From the NCBI RefSeq assembly GCF_038502225.1, contig NC_091311.1, forward strand, positions 33,855,296 to 33,919,295: 64,000 nucleotides of DNA, read 5' to 3'. This document shows, in pieces, positions 11,487 through 21,649 of the stretch. The notes under the pieces are model-generated. The model saw only the letters and a program-made list of their open reading frames with translations, did no database searches and had not been told where the DNA came from. Origin of the DNA: Cherax quadricarinatus. Lineage: Eukaryota > Arthropoda > Malacostraca > Decapoda > Parastacidae. The position numbers were made by a program, and so were the translations under genes. Every line of letters starts with the position of its first letter. Position 1 is the stretch's first letter.

Positions 11487-12252
11487 TTTTGATAGTTGTG
11501 ACAGGACCCACAGACAACACCAGACACAAACATCTCTACGACATTCCCCGTGTCCGACTAAACCTTTACAAAAATTCAATGCATGTCAAAGGCCATAAAA
11601 TCTGGAACACCCTACCTGAAAACTCTAGAACTGCAGACACATTCATCACCTTCAAAACTACCGTTAGAAAACATCTTATCTCCCTGGTCCACCCCGTCAC
11701 CTAACTACAGAAAAACCACCTGGTGGTTCACACTTACACTTTCACTCACTCAGCCATTTGACTATAAACACAGAAATACGAATCTTAATCTTAAAATAAT
11801 GATTCCTAACTAGTCATAAGTTTGCCTGTGATACTCCAATATAGAAACTATGTACGTATTGTGCCAAAACAAAAAGCATTCACATTGGTAAACTCACAAA
11901 CTAGTATTTAGTAACTTAGTATTTAGTCAACTTACTCCATAATTTGTAATAATTTAGGGTTAAGAATTAATCTAAGTTTGCTCGAAATGCCTAGCCATTA
12001 ACATGACTCACGAAATCGTAATGACACGATTGCAAACAAACCATACCACGGGCGGGGATAGAACTCTCTGATCACGGGTTCTATCCCCGCCCGTGGTATG
12101 GTTTTTTTATACCTAGCCATGCTAGGTGTCCTAGTGGCCCCCTCTGTAATTAGTATTTTATTACATGTAAACCACACAATAACCAAAATCTGTAAACCCA
12201 GCATTGTAATCCTTATAGAGAATAAACTTGATTGATTGATTGATTGATTCTG
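11487..12252 (+). mobile_element. 3' end of a non-LTR retrotransposon (LINE), copy A
   Basis: The frame at 11489-11704 gives the last part of a LINE protein (RHKHLYDIPRVRLNLYKNS, then GHKIWNTLPE and a short Lys-rich end). A 3' untranslated region follows, ending in repeats of TTGA near 12228-12250. A second copy lies inverted at about 44963-45513. Comparing the two shows that 11999-12111 is a later SINE insertion. The element is strongly 5'-truncated. The clade is uncertain. Confidence 0.8.
11999..12111. mobile_element. Foldback tRNA-related SINE, copy 1
   Basis: It is a 113-bp insertion with a 9-bp target duplication CCTAGCCAT (11990-11998 and 12112-12120). The empty site is visible in the inverted LINE copy near 45075-45105. 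It starts with a CACGAAATCG / GACACGATTGC block, then folds into a stem around a GGTTCTATCC box resembling a tRNA B box. It belongs with copies at 18532-18913 and 32674-32807. Confidence 0.85.
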
Positions 12253-12521
12253 AAAGGGTGTTGCACAAATATTGCACATGGGTTATTATCAAGGTTTTTT
12301 TATATTTCCTCAACCACTTATGACCACATCCACCTCAAAGCCATTAAACTCAGGGTCAACATCACTTTCCTCTTAAAATGGGAGAGTTAACACTACGTGA
12401 AATCAGTGAATACCAGGTGTTTGCCGTGCTGTTTGCTCTAGCTGGCGCTCATTTGAACTGTTTCTCCCATAAGGTGCTAAATGGTTCCAGATTTTTTAAT
12501 ACAGTGCACAGTGAGTGTTAA

Positions 12522-13290
12522 CCCCTTCAGAGGCCAAGGCCAAAATCTGAAGTGGTGCTCCAGTGTCCAAGAAACTTTGAAAAAAAAAAAAAAAATTTTT
12601 TTCTTACAGAATTAAAGAGCATATTTTTGTGAAGGTAATAAGACAAAAAAAAAATTCTGATCAGTACTTACCGAGATACAGTGCCAAGAAGTTTGTCAAA
12701 AATGATGTGGTGGCAGCAACATCAACGAATTCCACATACGCGCATTACATTATTTTGCGGTTTTTACATTTTTTTCTTTTCTTTTCCAATTTTTTTCTAT
12801 TCCTACTAACATTTGGGGCCTGAGAGACCAATACTGTATATAATGTATATATATAAACTCACTGTATTGAACACAATAACCGCACTAAAGTTATTATCAT
12901 ATTATTGTTTACCACTGTCATTTATTTCAATAAACATGCACAAATCTTGTATAATACTAATGTTCTATCATATATTTACATATTTACAATCACTGGACAT
13001 GGTTTTAGAACTGCTGGAGCTTGTGGAACTCCTTGAAACAAGGCACCATGCACAGAGGCACCTTACATTCCTCACACATAAACCGAGTGTCTTTGCGTCT
13101 TTGTTGCCGTCGTTTTGTTTGTGCACAGACGATGCATCTCTTCTGAGCAAATTTCTTCTGAGTTGAAGGAAGCTGTATTATGAAATGATCACCTTCCCTC
13201 CTCAAACGCTTGGGTATATCCTGAGGAATTCGAGGACCTTGTTGTATAGCAGGTGTTGTTACCTGGCACTTCATTATGAGTTGTCTGACA
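12522..13290 (-). mobile_element. piggyBac-type fragment, 3' half
   Basis: TTAA at 12518-12521 followed by CCCCTTCAGAGGCC gives the element's 3' terminal end. The body reads into the transposase C terminus on the minus strand. The 5' side is lost in the poor-quality stretch beginning near 13290. The preceding 12290-12515 may carry a decayed piggyBac N-terminal segment, but this is weak. Confidence 0.7.
13005..13274 (-). pseudogene. piggyBac transposase C-terminal fragment
   Basis: It encodes 89 codons: a basic stretch, then KRCIVCAQTK and CEECKVPLCMVPCFKEFHKL, the Cys-rich tail of piggyBac-family transposases, ending in TAG at 13005-13007. It aligns with the tail at 34700-34880. The DDD catalytic core is absent. 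Confidence 0.85.
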
Positions 13291-13800
13291 ACAGTAAAAA
13301 GGGAAGGGGGGTTTTTGAAATTTGGATTTTTTCCCTTCTTTTTAGAAAAAGCTTAAACACTAAAGGGGGGAAATGTTTTTTTTAAAAAAAAGAAATAAAT
13401 TTTTCCCCCAAAAGTAAAACTCTTTTTCCCGGGGGGTTAAGTTTTTTACTGTGGTGAATTTTTTCCTTTTTAAGAGTGTTCAAAATAAAAATTTTAATTT
13501 TTTTTAAAAAAAATAAAAAGTTTATTCAATAAACACAATGAACCTTCGAAATTTCCGTTTATTTGGCCCTTTTTAAAGGGGGGCAAATTTTGGGGAAATC
13601 CAATTTTGGGGCCCCCAAATTGGGGGAGGGGCAAAAAAATTGGGGGTTTTTGTGCCAATAATAAAATTTTCAAAGGAAAAAGCTATAAGGTTTGTTGTGG
13701 AAAAAGGTTGTGGCTGGGGTGGGCTGGGGGTGGCGTGCTTTGTCCTTTAATGGGCCAGCGGGGGGGGTGGGGCCCAGGCGTTTTCTTTTGGGGACAGAAT
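13291..13800. other. Low-quality consensus patch
   Basis: Dense runs of A, T and G of four to eight bases with almost no ordinary complexity, unlike either neighbour. It looks like an unpolished or mis-collapsed repeat consensus. No gene is called. Confidence 0.55.
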
Positions 13801-14436
13801 CTTGCTGCAGAGGAGGAGGAAGAGAGATGGAAGAAGGTGCCTTCTTCATAAATTAAGGCGATTTTTGAAATGTGGGGTAAGATGGAAAGATTTATGGAGA
13901 AACATCACCCTGACAAGGCTGTTGCAAGCCATGTTGGCAACATGTACAGTGAAAGTCTTGGCCCATTTTAGGGAAGTGTTAAAGAGACACCAGAAACAGA
14001 GCTCTCTGGACAGTTATTTTGCTAGACAGGCCTCCAGTGACTCTCAAGGTGGTCCTAGTGGCATTAAGAAACAGAGAAGAGAAGTAACCCCAGAAAAGCA
14101 ATTGGTACCTGAGGTGTTGATGGAAGGGGATTCCCCTTCCAAACTGTAAATAATCCAATCTTTCTCCTCCTCCAGTCTTCCATACACTAAGAAGAATCGC
14201 CAATAAAGGTAAGTGTTATGCTGTTAATGTTTCATTCATCATGTGTCATTGTATTGTTTATGTACTACATCTATATTTCATGTAAAAAATTTTTTGTTTT
14301 AGTACTTCTGGGTGTCAGGAACGGATTAATTGTATTTACATTATTTCTTATGGGGAAAATTGATTCAAAAATCGTAAATTTCGATAACAGTAACACTTCC
14401 AGGAACGGATTAATTACGATAAATGAGGGACCACTG
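13801..14436 (+). mobile_element. Tigger/pogo 3' fragment
   Basis: The right terminal repeat ends AATGAGGGACCACTG followed by TA (14437-14438). The body encodes the C-terminal tail of a Tigger transposase, with a frameshift near 13965 between the KMERFMEKHHPDKAVAS segment and the KRHQKQSSLDSYF segment, ending LMEGDSPSKL at 14149. The same terminal-repeat type occurs at 59672. Confidence 0.82.
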
Positions 14437-14699
14437 TATTATATTCGAAGAATTATAACAGTCAAAAAAAAAAAAAAATTTTTTTTGAGGTCTGAGGAAT
14501 ACAATCCTATTTTTCCGTAAGTTCTGGAAATCATTGGTGCGCAGTTTTCAGGAACACAACCCACATAAATTATGAATGCCCACTGTACATTAATCTTCAT
14601 TAGTTTTTACCAAATTAATCTTATAGAGAGACTGACCAAGAAGCATAGAATTAATATTACCACTGATTTACAGCTATTTCGGCAGTGGTAGCCACCCAG

Positions 14700-15320
14700 C
14701 TGCTCACACATACTTAACATGCTCTCCAAGATATGCCATTATGTACCCCAAATGACACTACTTAAACTATACCACTCTCTAATTTATCCTTACTTCATCT
14801 ATGATATTTGTCACCCAAAACCATTAATAACTCAACAAAAAGCTACTGTGCAGATTATCTCCCATTTCTGTGCCAGACAACACCTGCCCCCCCCTCCTCC
14901 CTCTTCAAGAGTCTGAACTTAATATATAAAATATGCAATCATATTGCTGTGGTTATTATATACAGAGAGAAGATTAAACTCCAACATAAACCCTCCTCCT
15001 GAAACTTTTCCTTGATAGCTGCAACAGAACACACAGGCACAACACAAGTTGTCCAACTCACCCTATGCAAAAACACAATACACATCAAAGGCCCTAAGGT
15101 CTGAAATGCACTGCTTGAACCAGCAGAAGGTCCTGTCTGCCAATCAATTTAGAGCAATTGTTAAAAATCATCTCATCTTCCTAACATAACTTAACCAACA
15201 CAATGCTATATCAAACAAAACCAGTTCATCCAACTCCATCCTCGTTCTTTCAGTCTTCCTCAAACTCTAGAAAATTGTTTACTCATTTTGTTACATTACA
15301 ATTCTATGAAAGCCTAATAA
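14700..15320 (+). mobile_element. LINE 3' fragment, copy B
   Basis: The fragment begins with the end of a reverse transcriptase domain (LYHSLIYPYFIYDICH) and continues through frames interrupted by stops to the C-terminal NTIHIKGPK-type segment. It is the same family as the fragment at 55892-56704, whose frame is open and makes the alignment clear. It is decayed. Confidence 0.7.
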
Positions 15321-16101
15321 ACTTCCTGTTTCTTCATCTCTCATAATCGTTCCATAGTCTGAAGACACAGAGCCAGTTTGAAACTGCTTAAGAAATTCCA
15401 ATTAACTTAAGATCACTAAATCAGTTTAAAGTATTAATGTATTCTTAAAACCACTATTTTCATTTAGTTACTGTTCTTTTTTTGTATTAATGTATACTTA
15501 ATTAAAACTGTACTATTTTCTTTTGGCTACCTCTCTCTTTTGCATTAATGCATACTTATTTAGCTATCTCAATTTTTCTATTAATGCATGCTTAAAATTG
15601 TGCCACTGTTCACTTAGCTACCTCACTTTTTGTACATTAAAAAAAAAAAAACTATGTAGTGTGTAAGCACTATTATTAGTCTGCCCAAAATGCACCACAT
15701 GCTAGTGGCATTCTTTGTGCTTAACAATATTTTATTATGCGTAAAATACATTTTGTATACTGCAGAAAGTAATAAAGGTGTTTGTATGTTTGTTTGCTCC
15801 ATGGGCAAGTCATGAGACCTTCTGCAACATAATCACTCATTCACCCTCTCATACCCACTCATTTACCCTCTCCCTTCTTAAAGCTCCAGACACTTACAGT
15901 AGGTGCTGCACTGTATTACAGATTTATTCTGTTCAATTAACAGATATATATTCATCTTTGCAAGTGAAAATTAACTAAAATTAGGTGTGGAATATTATGG
16001 CTCAGGAATGAATCTGTAATTATAACACAGTTTCTATAGGACAACAGGCTCTCAAGTACTGAACAATCTGGACAGAAACTGGAAACAGAAATGGAAACAA
16101 T
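15321..16101. other. Intron, no feature recognised
   Basis: AT-rich DNA with several near-repeats of a GTATTAATGCATACTT-like unit between 15420 and 15600. No coding signal or transposon end was seen. Confidence 0.5.
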
Positions 16102-16103
16102 TA

Positions 16104-17080
16104 CAGTGGACCCCCGGTATTCGATGGCATCGGTATTCGATAAATCCGGTATTCGATGCATTTTAACACAAAAATTTTGCCTCGGTATCCGATTGAAAAC
16201 CCGGTATTCGATACGATTCGTACGAGACGTGTCCACGTGTGGCCTGAACTGCCCTGTGTGTGCCAGTGTTTACAAGCTAGCCAGTGTGCGCGCATCTAAG
16301 GATACATTCGGTACATTCTGTATTATCACCGTTTTTGGTGCTTGTTTCTGCAAAATAAGTCACCATGGGCCCCAAGAAAGCTTCTAGTGCCAACCCTGTG
16401 GTATAAAGGGTGAGAATTAGTATGGAAATTAAGAAAGTTTTTGAAGGGTTTGGGGCTAACCCTGAGAAGCCTATGCTAGTTGTGGAATCCATTGTGCCTA
16501 CTTCAAAAATTAAGGAAATGTGTGCACAGTGGGTTGAACTGCAAACCTTTATGGATGAAAATCACCCTAACACAGCTATTGCAAGCCGTGCTGGTGACTA
16601 TTACAATGACAATGTTGTGGCCCATTTTAGACAAATCATAAAGGAACGGGAGGTACAGAGCTCTATGGACAGATTTGTTGTGCGACAGAGGTCCAGTGAC
16701 TCTCAAGCTGGTCCTAGTGGCATTAAAAGAAGAAGGGAAGTAACCCCAGAAAAGGACTTGCTACCTCAAGTCCTAATGGAAGGGGATTCCCCTTCTAAAC
16801 ACTAACACCATCCACACTCTTCCCTCCTCCCATCCCATCAATCATCACCAGATCTTCAATAAAGATAAGTGTCATGTAACTGTGCATGTCTTCTTCAGTT
16901 TGTGTGTATTAAAATTAATATTTCATGTGGTAAAATTTTTTTTTCATACTTTTGGGTGTCTTGCACGGATTAATTTGATTTCCATTATTTCTTATGGGGA
17001 AAACTGATTCGCTTTTTGATATTTTCAGTATTCGATGAGCTCTCAGGAATGGATTAATATCGAATACCAGGGGTCCACTG
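16104..17080 (+). mobile_element. Tigger/pogo internal-deletion derivative
   Basis: Complete non-autonomous element of 977 bp with TA on both sides (16102-16103, 17081-17082) and inverted ends beginning CAGTGGACCCC and carrying TATTCGAT blocks. It keeps the transposase start (MGPKKASSANP at 16364, then a stop) and the C-terminal tail. The region coding for the DNA-binding and catalytic domains is deleted, joining residue about 24 to the GFGANPE segment. Confidence 0.9.
16410..16805 (+). pseudogene. Tigger transposase C-terminal tail (deletion fusion)
   Basis: 131 codons. They begin with a short remnant of the N-terminal helix-turn-helix (MRISMEIKK) fused to the C-terminal region, containing SKIKEMCAQWVELQ, NVVAHFRQIIKEREVQ and a final LMEGDSPSKH. 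No catalytic aspartates are present. The same tail occurs at 32138-32640 and 63688-63892, so it is a conserved module of this transposon group with unknown role. Confidence 0.85.
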
Positions 17081-17082
17081 TA

Positions 17083-17491
17083 TTCCCAATAAAAGGTCAG
17101 GTAGACCCCTTTGCATGAACTCTGGCAAAGCCAGAACCTTCACACAACTCACCTGAGTTAGTCCCACCTTTCACCATGTCACAGATATCCTTAATAGTGT
17201 AATAGTGGAGGATCAGCTGGTGTATGGTGCCCCAACCACTTGCCCAGCAGGCGTATAAATCGAGGACAAGCATTCAAGGAAGAAAACAAGGAAAATTCAC
17301 CACCAATGCGAAGGGGCAGAGTCAGGCATCTGAACTTCACTAAGACTGACATAGAAATCTTGTTCTGTCTTTGTAACAGTATGTGCTCATTATTACTACT
17401 GAATTCTAAGGGTCATGACAGCCCAAGGTCAATGTTGAGTTGAATTAAGGATCACATTTTTGGGGACAGAAGAGTTATAGTGTTAATGGAT
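17083..17491. other. Intron, no feature recognised
   Basis: No transposon end, coding domain or RNA gene was recognised between the Tigger derivative and the next TTAA-flanked element. Confidence 0.5.
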
Positions 17492-17729
17492 TTAACCCTC
17501 TCAGGGTCCGTCCCGTAGATCTACAGCTTTGAAGCCAGGGTCTAAACCATAGATTTACACCATGAGCTCAGCTCACTCAGATAACCTGTGAGTGGTAAAT
17601 TTGGGCCTAGATATGAGAGAATAAATCAATGTGGTAAGTGTGCACCAAATAAAACAAATCCTGCAGCATGCAGTGCATAACGAGATAAAAAAAAACTGGA
17701 ACAGTAATTTTGGATTAAAACAGCGAATT

Positions 17730-18030
17730 GAGAGAAGGCCTGAGCTTGTTACCACCTGCAGCTCACAAGACTGCCATCCCCACGAGCACCTTTGAGGCGG
17801 GGTAGATGGCAGATCAGAGGCCTAGCTTCTCCCTACGAGCCCCGTGAGGGCGGGGAATGTGGCTAGGCCTGGGGACAGTTGGTCCCAAAGATGAGGGGGT
17901 ACTTGTGCCTCCTCCCATGGGAAACTTATGTCTCAAGATACTCCCCTGATAGGGAGCCAAGGCTGGGTCACCACTACTTGGAAAAGACCCGGGCCGGGAG
18001 AATACTGGCGAATAAAAAAAAAAAAAAAAG
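17730..18030 (+). mobile_element. Retroposon (SINE-like) with poly(A) tail
   Basis: It is flanked by a 9-bp duplication CAGCGAATT (17721-17729, 18031-18039) and ends in about 16 A. It is GC-richer than its host and contains paired GAGGGCGGGGAATG and GAGGCGGGGTAGATGG segments. No open frame is seen. The target duplication and tail show target-primed reverse transcription, so LINE machinery moved it. Confidence 0.85.
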
Positions 18031-18531
18031 CAGCGAATTTGCGGTGTTTTTTCATATGTTTCTTACAGTTGTGTTCGTTTTTTCTTGGTCTCATTTGATA
18101 GAATGGAATACACCTACCATCCGACTTACGACCAAGCTTGGTTCCGACCAACCGGTCGTAAGTCAAAATGGACGTAAGTCGAACCTTTGAAAATTGCCAA
18201 CATATTGGGTAGGGCATAATGTCAAAACTTTCCTATATAAACTACCTACATAATACTGTAATGTAATGTACAATCATTATTTCATTCTTTTTACCATAAT
18301 TTACTTCTGTTGTTATATTTTAATTATTTATGTACTGTATATAATGTACACATTGTAGTGAACTGTATTGTAAATTTTACAACGCATACAGTATCATATG
18401 TTACTGTTATCTTTGTGTATTGTCGACACAGTGGAATGGGAGAATACCACTGGTAGTGTCATCCTGCCAGAATGTAATATAACCTGTACCCTAAGTAAAG
18501 AGAAACAACTCTGGAACATGTGTAATACGTA

Positions 18532-18913
18532 CCATACCACGGGCGGGATTGAACCCACGGTCAGAGAGTCTCAAAACTCCAGACCGTCGCGTTAGCCACT
18601 GGACCAGCTAGCCACAATAAGATTCGTCCAACTAGGTATATTTCTACACCATAGGAAGGTTAGCATAGGCACCACTGTGACCACAAATGCAAGTTTTTAT
18701 AGACAAATCTCCAGCTAGTGTGGCCGTGACGAACTCTAGCTCAAGTCCCCTCAATGCCGTCAACATGACTCACGAAATCGTCATGACACGATTGCAAACA
18801 AACTGGTCCAGTGACTAACGCGACGGTCTGGAGTTTTGAGCCTCTCTGACCGCAGGTTCAATCCCGTCCGTGGTATGGTTTGTTTGCAATCGTGTCATTA
18901 CGATTTCGTGAGT
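18532..18913 (-). mobile_element. tRNA-related SINE complex, copy 2
   Basis: Insertion flanked by a 15-bp duplication CATGTGTAATACGTA (18517-18531, 18914-18928). On the minus strand, TGGCTAGCTGG resembles a tRNA A box and GGTTCAATCCC a B box, with a stem between them, as in tRNA-derived SINEs with internal RNA polymerase III promoters. A second, inverted tRNA-like head lies at 18798-18890, flanked by inverted GACTCACGAAATCG blocks, so the insertion is a two-headed foldback. Confidence 0.82.
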
Positions 18914-18929
18914 CATGTGTAATACGTAT

Positions 18930-19025
18930 CCGGCTGGGTGGCCGGGTCTGTGGTTGGCCGGGTGGGAGGGTGGGTGGCTGGACGGGTGGGTGGCCGGGTG
19001 GGTGGGTGGTTGGCTGACTGGCTGA
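18930..19025. repeat. GGGTGG-rich minisatellite
   Basis: Degenerate tandem repeats of GGCTGGGTGGCCGGGTGG type, strongly G-rich on the plus strand, within element Z. Several runs of GGG could form G-quadruplexes, which is inference. Confidence 0.85.
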
Positions 19026-19225
19026 CAGGATGTGGCTGTCTCTCTGTATCTCTCTTTTTTTCATATTTGTTAATTTATATGTTATGTAGCATGTTTATTA
19101 TATAATTTTGAAAAAAATCATAGATGGATTAAGCAAAATGTCTTTACATATTAACGTTTTATATACATTTAATGCGCCTCAGTGATTATTATTATTAATA
19201 TGGCATCTTCAAGACCAAGTACACT

Positions 19226-19865
19226 CTTAATGAGTGTCTCTGAGACAGACAAGCAGACACACAGGTAGACAGAAAGACAGACACACAAGTAGACATAAAG
19301 ACACACACAGGTAGACAAAGACACACAGGTAGACAGAAAGACACACACACAGATAGACAAAGACACAGACACACAGGTAGACAGAAAGACAGACAGGTAG
19401 ACAAAGACACACAGGTAGACAGACACACAGGTAGACAGAAAGACACACAGGGAGACAGAGACAGACACAGGTAGACAGAAAGACACAGGCAGACAGAAAG
19501 ACACAGGTAGACAGAAAGACACACACAGGTAGACAGAGACACACACAGGTAGACAGAAAGACACACAGGTAGATAGAAAGACACACAGGTAGACAGATAC
19601 ACAGGTAGACATAGACACACAGGTAGACATAGATACACAGGTAGACATAGACACACAGGTAAACAGAAAGACACAGGTAGACAGAAAGACACACAGGTAG
19701 ACAGAAAGACATGCAGGTAGACAAAGACACACAGGTAGACAGACACACAGGTAGACAGACAGACATACAGGTAGACAGAAAGACACACAGGTAGACAGAC
19801 ACACTGGTAGACAGACACACTGGTAGACAGATAGACAGACACAGATACAGGCAGACAGATACAGA
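19226..19865. repeat. Large GACA-type tandem repeat array
   Basis: About 640 bp of imperfect 14-18 bp units built on ACACAGGTAGACAGAAAG. Three overlapping minus-strand frames of 211-248 codons (Cys/Leu/Pro/Val/Ser) run through it only because the unit lacks stops in those frames. They are not genes. Confidence 0.95.
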
Positions 19866-20638
19866 CAGGTTTATGTGCAACAGTGAAAACAAATAGAGAG
19901 TTCGAGAGTAAGAGCCTTTCTTGCCACAATCTCCAGTGCAAGATTCAGACTTCATCTTAGGGGCCATGGTGAAATTTACTGTCCAGTTAGTACAGTTAAT
20001 ACAGTATCATGCTGGTGATAGGGCAGGGTAACTCAAACTGATGTAACTCAAATTGCATGACTCACTGCCGCCGCGAGTATTGTCAAACATTGTACCGTGG
20101 TGTGCATCAGCCGGCCCAGCCCAGCTGCCAGACACACGGTCGTAAGTCAAGTGGACGTATGTCGAGTAGGTTGTAAGTCGGATGGTAGGTGTATATATTA
20201 CAAAAACAGAGATGATTTTGATTAGTTTTAGTACAGTGGAACCTCAAAAATCGAACGTATCACATATCGAACATTTCGAAAAAGACCATTTTTCGGACAA
20301 ACTGTGTCCCTATTATCGAACGCGCCCCTATTTTCGGACCACCGGGTACGGGACCTGTCCACTGGCCCACTCTGTCCGCGTCCCCACGGACAGAGCAGTC
20401 TAGCTTTGTTTATGCTTGAGTGAACACTAACCTGAGATCTCATTCACACATTTTACGATTATTTAATTGTGTTTAGTGCTTGTGGGGCTGTGAAATAAGC
20501 TGCCATGGGCCCAAAGAAACTTACTAGTGGTACCCCTGTGGTAAAGAAAATGAGAAACACCATAGATGTGAAGAAAGAAATAATACAGAAGTATGAGATT
20601 GGAGCGAGACCTGTTGAGCTTGTCAGGATGTACAGAGG

Positions 20639-21640
20639 ACTGTGGACAGTTATTTTGTGAGACAGAAACAGACGACTGTGGACAGTTATTTTGTGAGACA
20701 GAAACAGACGACTGTGGACAGTTATTTAGTGAGACAGAAACAGACGACTGTGGAGTTATTTTGTGAGACACAGACAATTGTGGACAGTTATTTTGTGAGA
20801 CAGAAACAGACAACTGTGGACAGTTATTTTGTGAGACAGAAACAGATGACTGTAGAGTTATTTTGTGAGACAGAAACAGACAACTGTGGAGTTATTTTGT
20901 GAGACGAATAGACGATTGTGGACAGTTATTTTGTGGGACAGAAACAGACAACTGTGGAGTTATTTTGAGGCAAACAGACGATTGTGTTCAGTTATTTTGT
21001 GGGACAGAAACAGACAACTGTGGAGTTATTTTGTGAGACGAATAGACGATTGTGGACAGTTATTTTGTGAGACAAACAGACAGCTGTGGACAGTTATTTT
21101 GTGAGACAAAAACAGACGACTGTGGAGTTATTTTGTGAGACAGAAACAGACGACTGTGGAGTTATTTTGTGAGACAGAAACAGACGACTGTGGAGTTATT
21201 TTGTGAGACAGAAACAGATGACTGTGGAGTTATTTTGTGAGACAGAAACAGACGACTGTGGAGTTATTTTGTGAGACAGAAACAGATGACTGTGGAGTTA
21301 TTTTGTGAGACAAACAGACGATTGTGGACAGTTATTTTGTGAGACAGAAACAGACAACTGTGGACAGTTATTTTGTGAGACAGAAACAGACGCCTGTGGA
21401 GTTATTTTGTAAGACAAACAGACGATTGTGGACAGTTATTTTGTGAGACAGAAACAGACAACTGTGGAGTTATTTTGTGAGACAAACAGATGATTGTGGA
21501 CAGTTATTTTGTGAGACAGACAACTGTGGAGAGTTATTTTGTGAGACAGAAACAGACGACTGTGGATAGTTATTTTGTGAGACAGAAACAGAGGACTGTT
21601 TGTGAGACAGAAACAGAGGACTGTAGACAGTTATTTTATC
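20639..21640 (+). repeat. Transposase-derived tandem repeat (31-37 bp units)
   Basis: Repeats of GACAGTTATTTTGTGAGACA plus an AACAGACGACTGTG spacer, with some units short by six bases. In one frame the unit reads DSYFVRQKQTTV. This corresponds to the LDSYFARQ segment of the Tigger C-terminal tail at about 14005-14030, so the satellite is an amplified piece of transposon coding sequence. Several units carry frame-breaking differences. Confidence 0.92.
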
Positions 21641-21649
21641 AATTGAATA

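Larger units (their letters stand above)
18111..20191. mobile_element. Non-autonomous TA-target DNA transposon (element Z)
   Basis: 2081 bp with inverted ends CACCTACCATCCGACTTAC, flanked by TA (18109-18110, 20192-20193). Removing it restores the piggyBac MITE seen intact at 58.9 kb. It contains no transposase. Internally it carries a SINE (18532-18913), a GGGTGG minisatellite, and a long GACA-type satellite (19226-19865). GTCGTAAGTC blocks near both ends extend the terminal repeats. Confidence 0.85.

Noticed and set aside
18537..18640. Possible tRNA gene
   Set aside because: A-box and B-box-like motifs exist, but it sits in a SINE with a 15-bp target duplication and no full tRNA cloverleaf could be drawn.
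19169..19967. Three overlapping minus-strand frames of 211-248 codons
   Set aside because: They run through a simple tandem repeat that lacks stops in several frames at once; Cys/Leu/Val/Pro/Ser composition only mirrors the repeat unit.
20639..21640. Regularly spaced repeats resembling a CRISPR array
   Set aside because: Spacers are not unique, the units vary in length, the repeat is derived from transposase coding, and the genome is eukaryotic.
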